Origin: Clostridium_B lapidicellarium
Lineage (GTDB): Bacteria > Bacillota > Clostridia > Clostridiales > Clostridiaceae
Reading direction: 5' to 3'
Length of the DNA stretch: 64,000 nucleotides
Assembly: GCF_041224415.1 (NCBI RefSeq)
Contig: NZ_JBGFFE010000010.1
Coordinates: forward strand, 1-64,000
Shown here: in pieces, positions 16,706 to 24,811 of the stretch
How positions within the stretch are numbered: position 1 is the stretch's first letter
Layout: the number at the start of each line of letters is the position of its first letter
Notes under the pieces: generated by a model
What the model was told of the DNA's origin: nothing
Database searches by the model: none
The model's input: the letters and a program-made list of their open reading frames with translations, nothing else
Translations under genes and position numbers: made by a program

Positions 16706-18088
16706 TTACAGTCTTTTAGAAGCTTCATAAGCCAGTGGGGATCTTTCACACTCGTCATGTTTTAAAGTAACCTGATAGCAAAGGGGGCTTCCCTTCATTT
16801 TCTCAGACGCATAGGATAGTCCATTGGATCTGGAATCTAAAAATGCCTGATCTATTTGTTCCGGATCTCCTATAAGCAGGAGCTTGGTGCCCACACCAAC
16901 TCTAGTCACTATGGCTTTTACCTGTTTAGGTGTCAGATTTTGAGCTTCATCCACCACAAGCCAGTTTTTCGTAATGGAACGGCCTCTCAAATAGCCCACT
17001 GCCTCCGTAGTTATGATTCTCCTGTCAAATAGCTCCCTAACCTTATCTTCCAGCTCCTTTTCATTATTATATCTTTCCTTTTCATTTGAATCCACCAATA
17101 TTTCAAGATTATCAAGTATAGGTCTCATAAGCGGAAAAATCTTTTCCTGCTCCGTACCCGGTAAAAATCCTATATCCTCATCCATTGTAATATTGGGCCT
17201 GCATATTAGCATTTTTCTATATTTTCTATTGTCTTCCTCCATCATATTATGAAGTCCCACTGCCAATGAAAAAAAGGTTTTAGCTGTACCTGCAGGCCCC
17301 TTTATTATAACAAGGGGAGCTTTTTCAGCACTTGTAAGGAGAGCCTCCAGCATAAATTTTTGACCCACATTTCTTGGATATATTCCCAGCGGTGAACTGT
17401 CTTTAAAATTAAGAGGAACAATTTTCTTTCCGTCAAATCTTCCCAGGGCGGTTTGTTTAGAATATTCAAAACAATGTATTATAACAAATTCATTTATATA
17501 GAAAACTGGGGCAAAATACTTTTCAGTTTCCCCATCATAACAGGTAATTTTATCAACCTCTATATATTTTTCTCTATAAAAATTTTCTATATCTTGTTTT
17601 GATGCATACACATCCATCCTTCCTGTGTATTGACTTTTATCCTCAGGAACAACTTTTTCATAAAAATCTTCCACGTCTATATCTATAATATCAGCTTTGA
17701 TTCTTTCAAAAATATCTTTTGTTATAAGGCAAACATCTTCACCTTCTTCTTTAAGTCCTTTACATACCTGTATTATTCTGTTGTCCGGCTTACTTCTGTC
17801 CCATGCAGGGGGCAGTTTTACATTATAGTGATTCATTTCAACCCTAAATTCTCCACCAGATGGCAATTGTACTCCTTCATTGATTTTTCCTTTTTTTCTC
17901 AAGCCATCTATCAACCTGGCTGCATGTCTTGCATTGGCGCCCAGATCGCCTTTGTCTTTTTTAAACCCATCTAATTCTTCCAATACCACCTCCGGTATAA
18001 CTACGTCTCCATCACCAAAAGTCAGTATGGCTCCTGGTGAATACAGAATAACATTGGTATCCAAAACATAAGTTTTTTTCAAAGTCAT
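16706..18088 (-). CDS. PIN-PhoH fusion protein (YlaK-type)
   Basis: A 460-residue protein with an N-terminal PIN nuclease-type domain (about 1-150; TYVLDTNVILYSPGA with the acidic Asp10, and VCLITKD) and a C-terminal PhoH ATPase domain (about 240-460; Walker A GPAGTAKT, Walker B WLVVDEAQNLTP, then IGDPEQID). PhoH proteins are proposed RNA helicases, and PIN-PhoH pairs are thought to unwind and cleave RNA. Length and domain order match B. subtilis YlaK. A G-rich ribosome binding site is adjacent. It is transcribed alone, between two terminators. Confidence 0.93.
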   Translation of the reverse strand: MTLKKTYVLDTNVILYSPGAILTFGDGDVVIPEVVLEELDGFKKDKGDLGANARHAARLIDGLRKKGKINEGVQLPSGGEFRVEMNHYNVKLPPAWDRSKPDNRIIQVCKGLKEEGEDVCLITKDIFERIKADIIDIDVEDFYEKVVPEDKSQYTGRMDVYASKQDIENFYREKYIEVDKITCYDGETEKYFAPVFYINEFVIIHCFEYSKQTALGRFDGKKIVPLNFKDSSPLGIYPRNVGQKFMLEALLTSAEKAPLVIIKGPAGTAKTFFSLAVGLHNMMEEDNRKYRKMLICRPNITMDEDIGFLPGTEQEKIFPLMRPILDNLEILVDSNEKERYNNEKELEDKVRELFDRRIITTEAVGYLRGRSITKNWLVVDEAQNLTPKQVKAIVTRVGVGTKLLLIGDPEQIDQAFLDSRSNGLSYASEKMKGSPLCYQVTLKHDECERSPLAYEASKRL

Positions 18089-18175
18089 TCCTCCCCTCTA
18101 TCATTATTATAATATATTCATCTCTACATATAAATGCATTTATTTATTAAATACATTTATATATCCATATATTAG

Positions 18176-18217
18176 GAAAAGCAAGCATTAAAAACTTTTA
18201 ATGCTTGCTTTTTTAAG
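18176..18217. terminator. Strong bidirectional terminator
   Basis: AAAAGCAAGCATTAAAA and its complement form a long hairpin with T runs on both strands. It lies between the 2-hydroxyacid dehydrogenase and PhoH genes, both on the minus strand; the rest of the gap (18218-18357) is AT-rich with nothing recognised. Confidence 0.85.
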
Positions 18218-18357
18218 GAGATCTAATAATTTAAACTAATTATCTTTCTATAGTTCTATTTTATACATAAGATATTACAAAATTGTGTCATATATATTAA
18301 ATAGATGTTTATTTTTTAAATATTTTATAAATAATCTGGTTTTACATATGACATACC

Positions 18358-19311
18358 CTAAAATTTTACCACATTTTGAGGATTTCCATCCAGCCATTTT
18401 ATTATGTTATCAAAAGTTATATGAGCTCTCCTGACCATTGCTTCCTTAGTTGCAAATCCTATATGAGGAGTTAGGACAGTATTCGGAGCATGAAGAAGAG
18501 GATACGATGTGTCAAGAGGTGGTTCACCGTCAAATACATCTATTCCTGCGCCTCCAATTTTTCCATTTTTAAGTGCCTCTGCCAGAGCATTGTTATCTAC
18601 GATGGGCCCCCTTGCAGCATTTATCAATACAGCACTGTTTTTCATGAGAGCTATCTTTTCCCTGTTTATAAGGCCTTTCGTCACGCTGCTTTGCGGAAGA
18701 TGTATTGAAACCACATCACTTTTTGAAAGAAGTTCATCAAGGCTCACATATTTTACACCTATTTTCTTAAGTTCTTCTTTTTCACTCCTATTGTAACCAA
18801 GTACGGTACATCCAAAGGCCTTTGCCAATCGGCATACTGCAGAACCTATAGCACCTGTTCCAACCACCCCAAAGGTTTTTCCATTTAACTCAACTTGACT
18901 GTATCCGCTTTTCGTATTTCCATCTCTTGTAATGCCATCCAGCGGCACTATGTTTCTAAACACAGCCAGGGCAAGTCCTATAGCAAGTTCAGCTACTGAA
19001 TTTGTACTGTATCCTGCTGCATTTGAAACCATCACATCTTTATTACACGCACTGAGCTCAACGTGATCAATCCCTGTAAATGCTATGGACATCATTTTAA
19101 GCTTATCATCAGCTCGTATCACTTCACCTTTAAGAGGTAAGTTTGCAAGTACAATAATTTCGGAATCCTTTACTCTATTTTTCAGAATCTGAATATCCGA
19201 AGTCCTGTCATTATATACTACAAGTTCATGTCCCCTGTCCGTAATCGGTTTCGCAATATCCCTAAGTTCATTTTCTGATAAACCAAGTGGTTCAATAACC
19301 GAAATTTTCAT
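18358..19311 (-). CDS. D-isomer-specific 2-hydroxyacid dehydrogenase
   Basis: An NAD(P)-dependent dehydrogenase of 317 residues. The nucleotide site GVVGTGAIGSAVCRLA lies near 150, the catalytic Arg in INAARGPIVDNNALAEAL, the Glu in GIDVFDGEPP and the His in LTPHIGFAT: the full triad of the D-lactate, hydroxypyruvate and phosphoglycerate dehydrogenase family. The C-terminal regulatory domain of SerA is absent, so this is not a full-length SerA; the substrate remains open. The start at 19311 has GGAGGA at good spacing; an ATG two codons upstream is too close to it. Confidence 0.9.
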   Translation of the reverse strand: MKISVIEPLGLSENELRDIAKPITDRGHELVVYNDRTSDIQILKNRVKDSEIIVLANLPLKGEVIRADDKLKMMSIAFTGIDHVELSACNKDVMVSNAAGYSTNSVAELAIGLALAVFRNIVPLDGITRDGNTKSGYSQVELNGKTFGVVGTGAIGSAVCRLAKAFGCTVLGYNRSEKEELKKIGVKYVSLDELLSKSDVVSIHLPQSSVTKGLINREKIALMKNSAVLINAARGPIVDNNALAEALKNGKIGGAGIDVFDGEPPLDTSYPLLHAPNTVLTPHIGFATKEAMVRRAHITFDNIIKWLDGNPQNVVKF

Positions 19312-19419
19312 AAACATTCCTCCGTTGTATTATGATTATAATATATCTCTATTTTTAATAATAGTACTTAAATTAAATGAATACAAGTCAAATTAATACA
19401 AATGAGTTTTCAATTTCTT

Positions 19420-19451
19420 TGAAAGAGAGGCCAGAAGCCTCCCTCTCTTTA
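19420..19451 (-). terminator. Intrinsic terminator after the Spo0E-like gene
   Basis: AAAGAGAG-GAGGC pairs with GCCTCTCTTT immediately after the stop codon, on the minus strand, and ends in a short T-rich tract. Confidence 0.7.
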
Positions 19452-19622
19452 CTTGTCCATTTTTTTGCTGATTGCTTTGCTGTATTCATTCAAAATCATG
19501 TCTAGTTTTTGACTTTCATCAATTATTTCAGAATCCAGCAAATTTCCATTTTGTCTAATTGTGTCCAATAATTGTGTCCTTAATTTTTCTACTTCTTCCA
19601 ATATTTTATCAATTTTGGACAT
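19449..19622 (-). CDS. Spo0E-family aspartyl-phosphate phosphatase
   Basis: A 57-residue helical protein starting at ATG 19622 with a consensus AAGGAGGTG 8 nt upstream. It carries the family signature SQKLD (Ser37 to Asp41; compare SQELD in Spo0E, YnzD and YisI), placed after a first helix and a short acidic loop, as in the two-helix hairpin of this family. Members dephosphorylate Spo0A or other response regulators and delay sporulation. The gene is monocistronic and ends at a terminator. This supports a spore-forming host. Confidence 0.85.
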   Translation of the reverse strand: MSKIDKILEEVEKLRTQLLDTIRQNGNLLDSEIIDESQKLDMILNEYSKAISKKMDK

Positions 19623-19778
19623 AAAAAAACACCTCCTTTCTCACATCAGTATAGAAAAGAAAGCATTTTTTATAAATATAATTTTTCTCATTATTCATTA
19701 TTTATTGAAATATCAATCAAATATAAATCAATATAAGAAAATAAACATCTGGTAGTTCCCAAATGCTTATTTTCCCCT

Positions 19779-19795
19779 CTAAACATAATGTTTAG
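19779..19795. repeat. 17-nt palindrome in a noncoding stretch
   Basis: CTAAACATAATGTTTAG is a perfect palindrome in the 300-nt gap between the Spo0E-like gene and the next minus-strand gene. The gap (19623-19922) otherwise holds only AT-rich sequence and a terminator hairpin near 19871-19901. It could be an operator or a weak hairpin. Confidence 0.35.
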
Positions 19796-19870
19796 GACAA
19801 TTACTATTATATATGTAATTTTATTACAAATCAAGTATTAATAGACATATAAATATAATTCTAACAATTA

Positions 19871-19901
19871 AAAAAGTAAGCACTAAAACAGTACTTACTT
19901 T
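19871..19901 (-). terminator. Intrinsic terminator after the LAGLIDADG-like gene
   Basis: AAAAGTAAG(C)ACT...AGT(A)CTTACTTTT forms a hairpin with one mismatch and is followed on the minus strand by TTTTTTAATT. It lies just downstream of the gene ending at 19923. Confidence 0.75.
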
Positions 19902-19922
19902 TGTACAAAGAAATATTCACCA

Positions 19923-20516
19923 CTATACTATAATAGGTATTCTCAATTTATTTTCAATTTCATTCCAAAAAGCATTAAAACATGGTTTTTCCTCTATATA
20001 TTGGAATATGGATTTTATTTCATTTATGGAAGTATAGGCTATATAGGAGGTCTTATCGTTCTTTTCACTCTGGGGAGATTTTAATGCAATATTTGCATCT
20101 GTACTCAATATTTCATTAATTTCTCTAATCAGCACTCTATTACCATATATTCTCAGGCGCAGTGCCTTATATTTCGTTTTTTTCCGTTTACTCCTATATC
20201 TGGTAGAGTAATCAAACCTGCTGTGCAATTCTATATAAGCTCTCAAAAAATTATCATACTGATTCAATTTAGGTAATTTTCGGATATCCGAATTTCTGTT
20301 ATTCCAGCCTATGGATTTCAATCTTTCTATGTCAAAATATTTAGTGCTCAAGACATATTGTACATTCTTCTTATCTTTTTGTTTATATATATTATTCCCA
20401 CAGACTTTTTGTATCTGTTCAAGAAAATATTTATTTTTATTTTTGAAAATAAACCTTCCCCGGGATATATATCCAATTGAAAATATTATTCCTAAAATGT
20501 AATCATTCAAATTCAT
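19923..20516 (-). CDS. Possible degenerate LAGLIDADG-fold protein
   Basis: A 197-residue basic protein. Two stretches have the pattern of the paired LAGLIDADG helix and saddle strands: YILGIIFSIGYISRGRFIFK (about 5-24) and NFLRAYIELHSRFDYSTRY (about 90-108), each followed by a segment of the type LRLRIYGNRVLIREINEIL. The acidic residues that bind metal in homing endonucleases are missing (Ser-Ile in the first, Glu-Leu in the second), so cleavage activity is doubtful; a DNA-binding role as in WhiA is possible. It is not inside an intron or intein. The start could be ATG 20516 or TTG 20525. Family assignment is tentative. Confidence 0.5.
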   Translation of the reverse strand: MNLNDYILGIIFSIGYISRGRFIFKNKNKYFLEQIQKVCGNNIYKQKDKKNVQYVLSTKYFDIERLKSIGWNNRNSDIRKLPKLNQYDNFLRAYIELHSRFDYSTRYRSKRKKTKYKALRLRIYGNRVLIREINEILSTDANIALKSPQSEKNDKTSYIAYTSINEIKSIFQYIEEKPCFNAFWNEIENKLRIPIIV

Positions 20517-20592
20517 CACCCCCAATAACTCTCTATGTTATCTAACGATATTTGAAAGTAATTTCGGGGTGTCGGCATACCTGCACAAAATT

Positions 20593-21006
20593 TTATCTTC
20601 CTATGTCAGCAGGTTGTCCTGAAATAGCATCCACATCATTCAATCTAGGATCTCTACCTTCTATTTTAACCATAAGCTTATATGGAACACACACGACATT
20701 TTCACCTGGTTTTGATATCCATCCCATTTTCATTCCTATTTTCCTAGGACTATTTGAATCAGAAATACGTATTTTACCTTTTTCCACCTTGATTTTATTA
20801 AAACCGGACTTACCGTATCTTACAGTAAATTCATAAGTATCCTGTACTTTATTTAAATCAATAGTTCTTATTATTTTGCCATTTTCCTTTATAACTGCTA
20901 TTTTAGTTGAATCATCCAGCCGGCTTTTATACACGTAAATTCCTATTAAACTTATAACAATCAACATACTTATAATTAAAGCAATAATTTTATCTCCCTT
21001 TTTCAT
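20593..21006 (-). CDS. NusG domain II-containing membrane-anchored protein
   Basis: A 137-residue protein with one N-terminal membrane segment (about 8-28) and an extracytoplasmic NusG-II type beta domain (IAVIKENGKIIRTIDLNKV, then IKVEKGKIRISDSN and VCVPYKLMVKIEG). Clostridial proteins of this type are common, often near rnf or heme genes, but their function is unknown. The start at 21006 follows AAGGAG; the frame is open further upstream, through the end of the nuclease gene, but without support. It is 19 nt behind the nuclease gene and probably co-transcribed. Confidence 0.8.
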   Translation of the reverse strand: MKKGDKIIALIISMLIVISLIGIYVYKSRLDDSTKIAVIKENGKIIRTIDLNKVQDTYEFTVRYGKSGFNKIKVEKGKIRISDSNSPRKIGMKMGWISKPGENVVCVPYKLMVKIEGRDPRLNDVDAISGQPADIGR

Positions 21007-21025
21007 ATTCAACTCCTTATTATTA

Positions 21026-21892
21026 TCACCTTTTTGAGCGCCTGTATCCTGCAGCCTGTGCCTCTGCCTCTGTATTAAAATATTCTTCAGCACTAGTTCT
21101 ATCATAAAAAGCTTGACCAGGAACATGATAAATTTTTTCTCCCCTTGAATTTATATTACCTTTTATCTTTCCCGATCCAGACGGTTGTATATTTTTCCGG
21201 CTGGATGAAGTTGTACTTGAATTACTTGATGTAGAACCTGAAGGAGCACTCGTTCCATCTCCTTTAGTGGTACCATTAGGATTCACAGACCACAACCCTC
21301 TGTTGTTTTCTCTGGCATCTGCACAAAACTTTCTGAAATATTCAGCATATTTTACATTCGGCTGCACAGTCATCTGTTCTGCATATCCATTATAAGCCAG
21401 TATAGCATTGAACATCTTGTTTCTGACTTCGTCTTCAGTTATCTCCCTGGGTGGTGAAATCCACACATACCTCAATAATCTTCCATATCTATCAGTGTTC
21501 CCCGCATCGCTTTCGAGATATACAGTTTGTCCATATAGTTGTGATTTTGTATAATCAGAAGCCTGTTCTCCATATTGTTCATGCTTGGTGGTGAATTCTG
21601 GGGTATTCACACCAATAAGCCTCACTTTTGCAGTTTGTCCATTTTCAAGTGTTACTCCTACAGTATCTCCATCAGTATGATGGGTTACAGTAGCTTTTTC
21701 CAATTTCACAGGAGACTGACTGTTGGGTTCAACAGATTTGGCAGCATCTTTAGTTGAACTTTGAGCCACCTGTTTATCTGTATTCAAATCCTTAGAATTT
21801 AAAGTTGAGGAATTTGAGCATCCTGCTGCCGTAATCAATAGAATTGCCGTCATAAACACTATTATAAATATATTAAACTTTTTAATTTTCAT
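21026..21892 (-). CDS. Thermonuclease (SNase) family lipoprotein with C-terminal sunset domain
   Basis: A 288-residue exported nuclease. The lipobox LLITAAGC marks a lipoprotein signal. The SNase domain (about 75-215) has DGDTVGVTLENGQTAKVRL, GVNTPEF, and DRYGRLLRYVW, which hold the catalytic Arg and acidic residues of staphylococcal nuclease. A Ser/Thr-rich linker leads to a short C-terminal domain (INSRGEKIYHVPGQAFYDRT with TEAEAQAAGYR), the sunset-type module seen after SNase domains. It would degrade DNA or RNA at the cell surface. The start at 21892 has AGAGAGG upstream, although spacing is long. Confidence 0.9.
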   Translation of the reverse strand: MKIKKFNIFIIVFMTAILLITAAGCSNSSTLNSKDLNTDKQVAQSSTKDAAKSVEPNSQSPVKLEKATVTHHTDGDTVGVTLENGQTAKVRLIGVNTPEFTTKHEQYGEQASDYTKSQLYGQTVYLESDAGNTDRYGRLLRYVWISPPREITEDEVRNKMFNAILAYNGYAEQMTVQPNVKYAEYFRKFCADARENNRGLWSVNPNGTTKGDGTSAPSGSTSSNSSTTSSSRKNIQPSGSGKIKGNINSRGEKIYHVPGQAFYDRTSAEEYFNTEAEAQAAGYRRSKR

Positions 21893-21937
21893 CTGCAATA
21901 TCTGCCTCTCTTTTTTATTTGCTGTCACAATAACGTA

Positions 21938-22029
21938 TTAAACACAAAAATAACAATGCCCTGAATTTCTTCAAAACACTGCTATTACTTACCTGGTAGT
22001 CCTTAGAAGAACCGAACTCCTGATTTCAC
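21938..22029 (-). pseudogene. Degenerate 3' half of tRNA-Glu with its terminator
   Basis: This stretch repeats the 3' half of the tRNA-Glu at 25134-25208 plus the hairpin following it. Both copies share GATTTCAC, CGAACTCCT and TGGTAGTCC in the same order, with several point differences, and the similarity stops at the anticodon-stem position. The downstream hairpin (AACAATG...CACTGCTATT against CAGCAATG...CATTGCTATT) is also shared. It could be an old attachment-site scar or a decayed tandem tRNA. Confidence 0.65.
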
Positions 22030-22385
22030 TTTCCCAATATTGTAAGTGCATACGATTTTCTGCAAGTTTTGAATTATGTAAAAATGGTGTAAATTCAAAT
22101 CAGGTTTACACTATTTGATACTACTTATTTTAGCACATCTTTCCCATTATAAATTAATGAAGGTAACTATTACTAAAACCAGATATCCTGATATATATAA
22201 TTATATAATATTTATGCAATTCATAAAAGCCCTAAATGCAGCAGGATCATTTACCTTTTTATTAGTCGGTAACTTGCAGCATAAAATATGTACAATTATA
22301 TTGGGTAAAATATAACCTTAAGTAAATACTATTAGTAATAAACTTTGTATTTAATTATTTACTGATTTTTATAGGAGGAAATTAC
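22030..22385. other. Noncoding stretch, nothing firm
   Basis: About 350 nt of AT-rich sequence between the tRNA remnant and a small gene. I see one inverted repeat (GTGTAAA at 22087-22093 and TTTACAC at 22105-22111) and a 66-codon frame (22115-22315) without a good ribosome binding site, which I do not accept as a gene. Confidence 0.5.
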
Positions 22386-22529
22386 ATGGATAATAATAAA
22401 AACAGAATGAAAGATAGGCCCAAATCCAATGCTGAAAAAAGAAAAATGTATCCTAAAACCGGTGCTAAAATAGGTATTGAACATGGAGAAAAATATACCA
22501 AAACATCAAAATTATCTCATAATAAATAA
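22386..22529 (+). CDS. Small basic hypothetical protein, 47 aa
   Basis: A 47-codon frame starting at ATG 22386 after AGGAGGAAATTAC and ending at TAA. The product is highly charged and basic (12 Lys, few hydrophobics; MDNNKNRMKDRPKSNAEKRK at the start, TGAKIGIEHGEKYTK later) and is probably unstructured or nucleic-acid binding. I do not recognise the family. It lies in the gene-poor patch between the two tRNA-Glu copies. The strong ribosome binding site is the main support. Confidence 0.55.
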   Translation: MDNNKNRMKDRPKSNAEKRKMYPKTGAKIGIEHGEKYTKTSKLSHNK

Positions 22530-22731
22530 TAGTAGCTTAGGAATAAAATTTACTGTGTCCATGCTAAATAAACACATTATTTTACATAAAAAGTATTAAA
22601 TTAATAAAAATACCATAAATGAGTATATTTTTTGCTCCGGCTATAATATAATGATAAGGTATGTAGGTGAGCAACTACAGAGAAATTGTAAATCCACAAA
22701 ATCATGTTATACGAGAAAGAACCTATATGCA

Positions 22732-22762
22732 AACAAGTAACTTCTTCCAAAAGTTACTTGTT
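22732..22762 (+). terminator. Hairpin terminator in the gene-poor patch
   Basis: AACAAGTAACT and AGTTACTTGTT form an 11-bp stem followed by TATTTTCTTTTT on the plus strand. A possible -10 element (TATAAT, 22642-22652) lies about 90 nt upstream with no good frame between, so a short RNA is conceivable but weakly supported. Confidence 0.5.
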
Positions 22763-22784
22763 ATTTTCTTTTTCAGGTTTATCT

Positions 22785-23013
22785 ATATAGAAAGTAAAAA
22801 TGACTCAAAGCTTTATACAAAGTCTGTCAATAACCTTTTGTTTAGATGAATTGACAACCTTAATAAATTTTTTTACAGCTGCATTTATCTCTTTTGCANA
22901 TATAGAAAGTAAAAATGACTCAAAGCTTTATACAAAGTCTGTCAATAACCTTTTGTTTAGATGAATTGACAACCTTAATAAATTTTTTTACAGCTGCATT
23001 TATCTCTTTTGCA
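22785..23013. repeat. Exact 114-nt tandem duplication around an ambiguous base (assembly seam)
   Basis: Bases 22785-22898 are identical to 22900-23013 and are separated only by the single N at 22899. This is what results when two contigs with an unmerged overlap are joined. The duplicated part is the left end of the insertion sequence, including the transposase stop codon. Confidence 0.9.
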
Positions 23014-23405
23014 GTAGAGTAAAATGCATTATTTATAATGTCAGATTTAAGCCACTTCCATAGACCTTCAATAAGATTAAGCTGTGGACTGTATGGTGGA
23101 AGAAATACAAGCTTCAATCGAGGGGTATCCTGTAGGAATGGCTGGATGAGTTTTGCATGGTGAATACGGGAATTATCCAGGATCATTACAATCTTTCCAT
23201 CAGGATATTCATGTACTATTTCTTGTAGAAATTTGAGAAATACTTTCGCATCATACTTTTCATCTTCACTGCAATATACTTGTCCAGTTTCATAATTTAA
23301 TACACCTAGAAGCTTAACTCCTCTATGCTTTCCAGTAGTAGGAATAATTCTTTGTCTGCCTTTGATAAACCATGTTTTTGCTATAGCCTGATAATCCCGG
23401 ATCAT
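22920..23405 (-). CDS. IS630-type transposase, C-terminal DDE part
   Basis: A 161-residue frame with the catalytic core of an IS630/Tc1-mariner transposase: IVMILDNSRIHHAK (second Asp) and PQLNLIEGLWKWLK (Glu). The first Asp lies just upstream of the listed ATG, in ILFEDES, where the same frame is open back into the first transposase frame. A slippery T TTA AAA heptamer at 23462-23456, in the zero frame of the upstream part, would move ribosomes into this frame by a -1 shift. The protein is therefore probably made as a fusion and not from the ATG at 23405. Confidence 0.85.
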   Translation of the reverse strand: MIRDYQAIAKTWFIKGRQRIIPTTGKHRGVKLLGVLNYETGQVYCSEDEKYDAKVFLKFLQEIVHEYPDGKIVMILDNSRIHHAKLIQPFLQDTPRLKLVFLPPYSPQLNLIEGLWKWLKSDIINNAFYSTAKEINAAVKKFIKVVNSSKQKVIDRLCIKL

Positions 23406-23446
23406 TGACTCATCTTCAAAAAGAATATGGTCGATAGACCCATATA

Positions 23447-23983
23447 TCAGCTTCTTTTTAAAAGCTCAAACTGTTTCTTGAATTCTTTCTGTTTCAATTC
23501 ATCAGCTTTTTTCAAAGAATATGTTGGTCGAGTGAAACTCAAATTATTCCTGTATAATACTTCAAGCATTCCTCTTTGACAGTAGGAAACACCATAAAGT
23601 TTCATTACCAGCTGCCTTATTATTGTAGTGTCCCAGTTTTTTCTTGCAGTAAAACCTTCTTCATCAGGAGTCCTGGTTGTAATTATTTTAACTAGTTCTG
23701 ATTCCTGAGCATCGGTTAGATGATGGGGAGCTCCCGAGCTTTTACCCATAGCCAGGCCACTTAACCCGAACAATTTATACTTTTTAACATAAACACCTAC
23801 AGTTTGAGAAGATATATTGTTCATATAGGCAATCTCATTAAGCTTGTATCCTTGAAGATAGTTAAGAATGACCATATATCTTATATGCATTCTCTTATTT
23901 GAGTTATTTTTTAGTTCCTGGTTGACTTCTTCAAAATCTGATTTTTCAGCATAATAATTTATTCTATCATGTACCCTTTCCAT
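23447..23983 (-). CDS. IS630-type transposase, N-terminal helix-turn-helix part
   Basis: A 178-residue frame with the DNA-binding half of the transposase. MHIRYMVILNYLQGYKLNEI and NNISSQTVGVYVKKYKLFG form paired helix-turn-helix modules, followed by the winged-helix segment TARKNWDTTIIRQLVMKLYG. It ends ELLKRS and stop just after the slippery heptamer T TTA AAA, so it is likely both a DNA-binding product and the first part of the frameshifted transposase. The ATG start is taken at 23983. Confidence 0.85.
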   Translation of the reverse strand: MERVHDRINYYAEKSDFEEVNQELKNNSNKRMHIRYMVILNYLQGYKLNEIAYMNNISSQTVGVYVKKYKLFGLSGLAMGKSSGAPHHLTDAQESELVKIITTRTPDEEGFTARKNWDTTIIRQLVMKLYGVSYCQRGMLEVLYRNNLSFTRPTYSLKKADELKQKEFKKQFELLKRS

Positions 23984-24097
23984 TCCAGTTCACCATCCTA
24001 TAGTTAGAATTATTATATTTTTATAATTCCACTATTTAGTGAATCTTATTGCAGAATTTATTGGAATGATATTTATATACTTGTTACTTTCTATATA

Positions 24098-24260
24098 TAT
24101 TAACTCTAACATCTGTCAAAATTTTATCCTTTGAAATACCAGCTTTGTTTTCAAAAAACATTTTAAGTTTATCCTGCCTGTAGCAGAAAATTGAGATGAT
24201 GGATAAGCTCAATACTACGGTAATTGAAAGCACTACAAAAGGAGCAACTCTATATAATAT
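24098..24260 (-). pseudogene. Remnant of a small membrane protein gene interrupted by the IS
   Basis: A minus-strand reading segment gives one hydrophobic stretch (VAPFVVLSITVVLSLSIISI) followed by a charged part (RQDKLKMFFENKAGISKDK). No start codon with a ribosome binding site is visible. If the insertion sequence and one TA copy are removed, the frame continues VNIDKPEKENNK to a stop at 22754. So the IS appears to have entered the 3' end of this gene. Family not recognised. Confidence 0.45.
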
Positions 24261-24410
24261 GATACATTACTGTTAAATACATTATAGCATAATATTGTTA
24301 ATACTTTAAAGATACCAGATTCATATACTTTTTATATTTCAATATTAGTATGTTTTTATTAAAAGAGGCAAAATAGAAAGAGTTCTGGATTTCTCCAAAG
24401 CTCTTAAAAT

Positions 24411-24734
24411 TTACGTTCCACTGTAGTCTTTAACAAAATATAAAAATAGAATTTTTGTAACTTTATAATTGGTTATTACATTTCCTGTTATTCTGTCATA
24501 TAAGTTATTACCTGTAATAGTATAAATCATGGTATTCTTTTTATTTAGTTTACTTCTCTCCCGATTATATTTGACCCTATTAACTCTTATGGTCTCTTTA
24601 AATGCTTTAAAAGGATGCCCTGTTACAAATATATGACTTCTAACAGATAAAAAAGGAGAAGAATGAATCAAGATAAATATTCCAATAATCATCAAAATAG
24701 CTATTGTCGTAATTTCTTTTTTTAAAAATTTCAT
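24411..24734 (-). CDS. Hypothetical single-pass membrane protein, 107 aa
   Basis: A 107-residue protein with a short basic start, one membrane helix (about 8-26) and a basic extracytoplasmic tail containing repeated Asn, Lys and Arg (VNRVKYNRERSKLNKKN). It is preceded by GGAGATTG. It lies between two decayed genes within the tRNA-flanked patch and resembles nothing I recognise. It could itself be decaying, but the frame is intact. Confidence 0.5.
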   Translation of the reverse strand: MKFLKKEITTIAILMIIGIFILIHSSPFLSVRSHIFVTGHPFKAFKETIRVNRVKYNRERSKLNKKNTMIYTITGNNLYDRITGNVITNYKVTKILFLYFVKDYSGT

Positions 24735-24811
24735 TTCAATCTCCTTTTATTTTTTAAATATTATTATAAATTAATTTTATCATATTTTATGGTAAAAATA
24801 AAAAGCTATCT

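Larger units (their letters stand above)
22784..24097 (-). mobile_element. IS630-family insertion sequence (with an assembly duplication at its left end)
   Basis: Terminal inverted repeats TATATAGAAAGTAA are found at the left end (22784, repeated at 22900) and as the complement TTACTTTCTATATA at 24084-24097. Two frames on the minus strand encode an IS630-type transposase. TA dinucleotides flank the ends, the usual IS630 target. Removing the 114-nt duplicate and the ambiguous base gives an element of about 1.2 kb, normal for this family. The insertion lies near the 3' end of a decayed small gene whose frame continues across the element. Confidence 0.88.

Noticed and set aside
19739..19760. TGGTAGTTCCC, similar to a tRNA 3' end
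   Set aside because: No T-arm or acceptor complement is present, so it is chance resemblance.
22115..22315. 66-codon frame on the plus strand in the gene-poor patch
   Set aside because: No ribosome binding site, unusual composition, and it overlaps an inverted repeat; no recognisable family.
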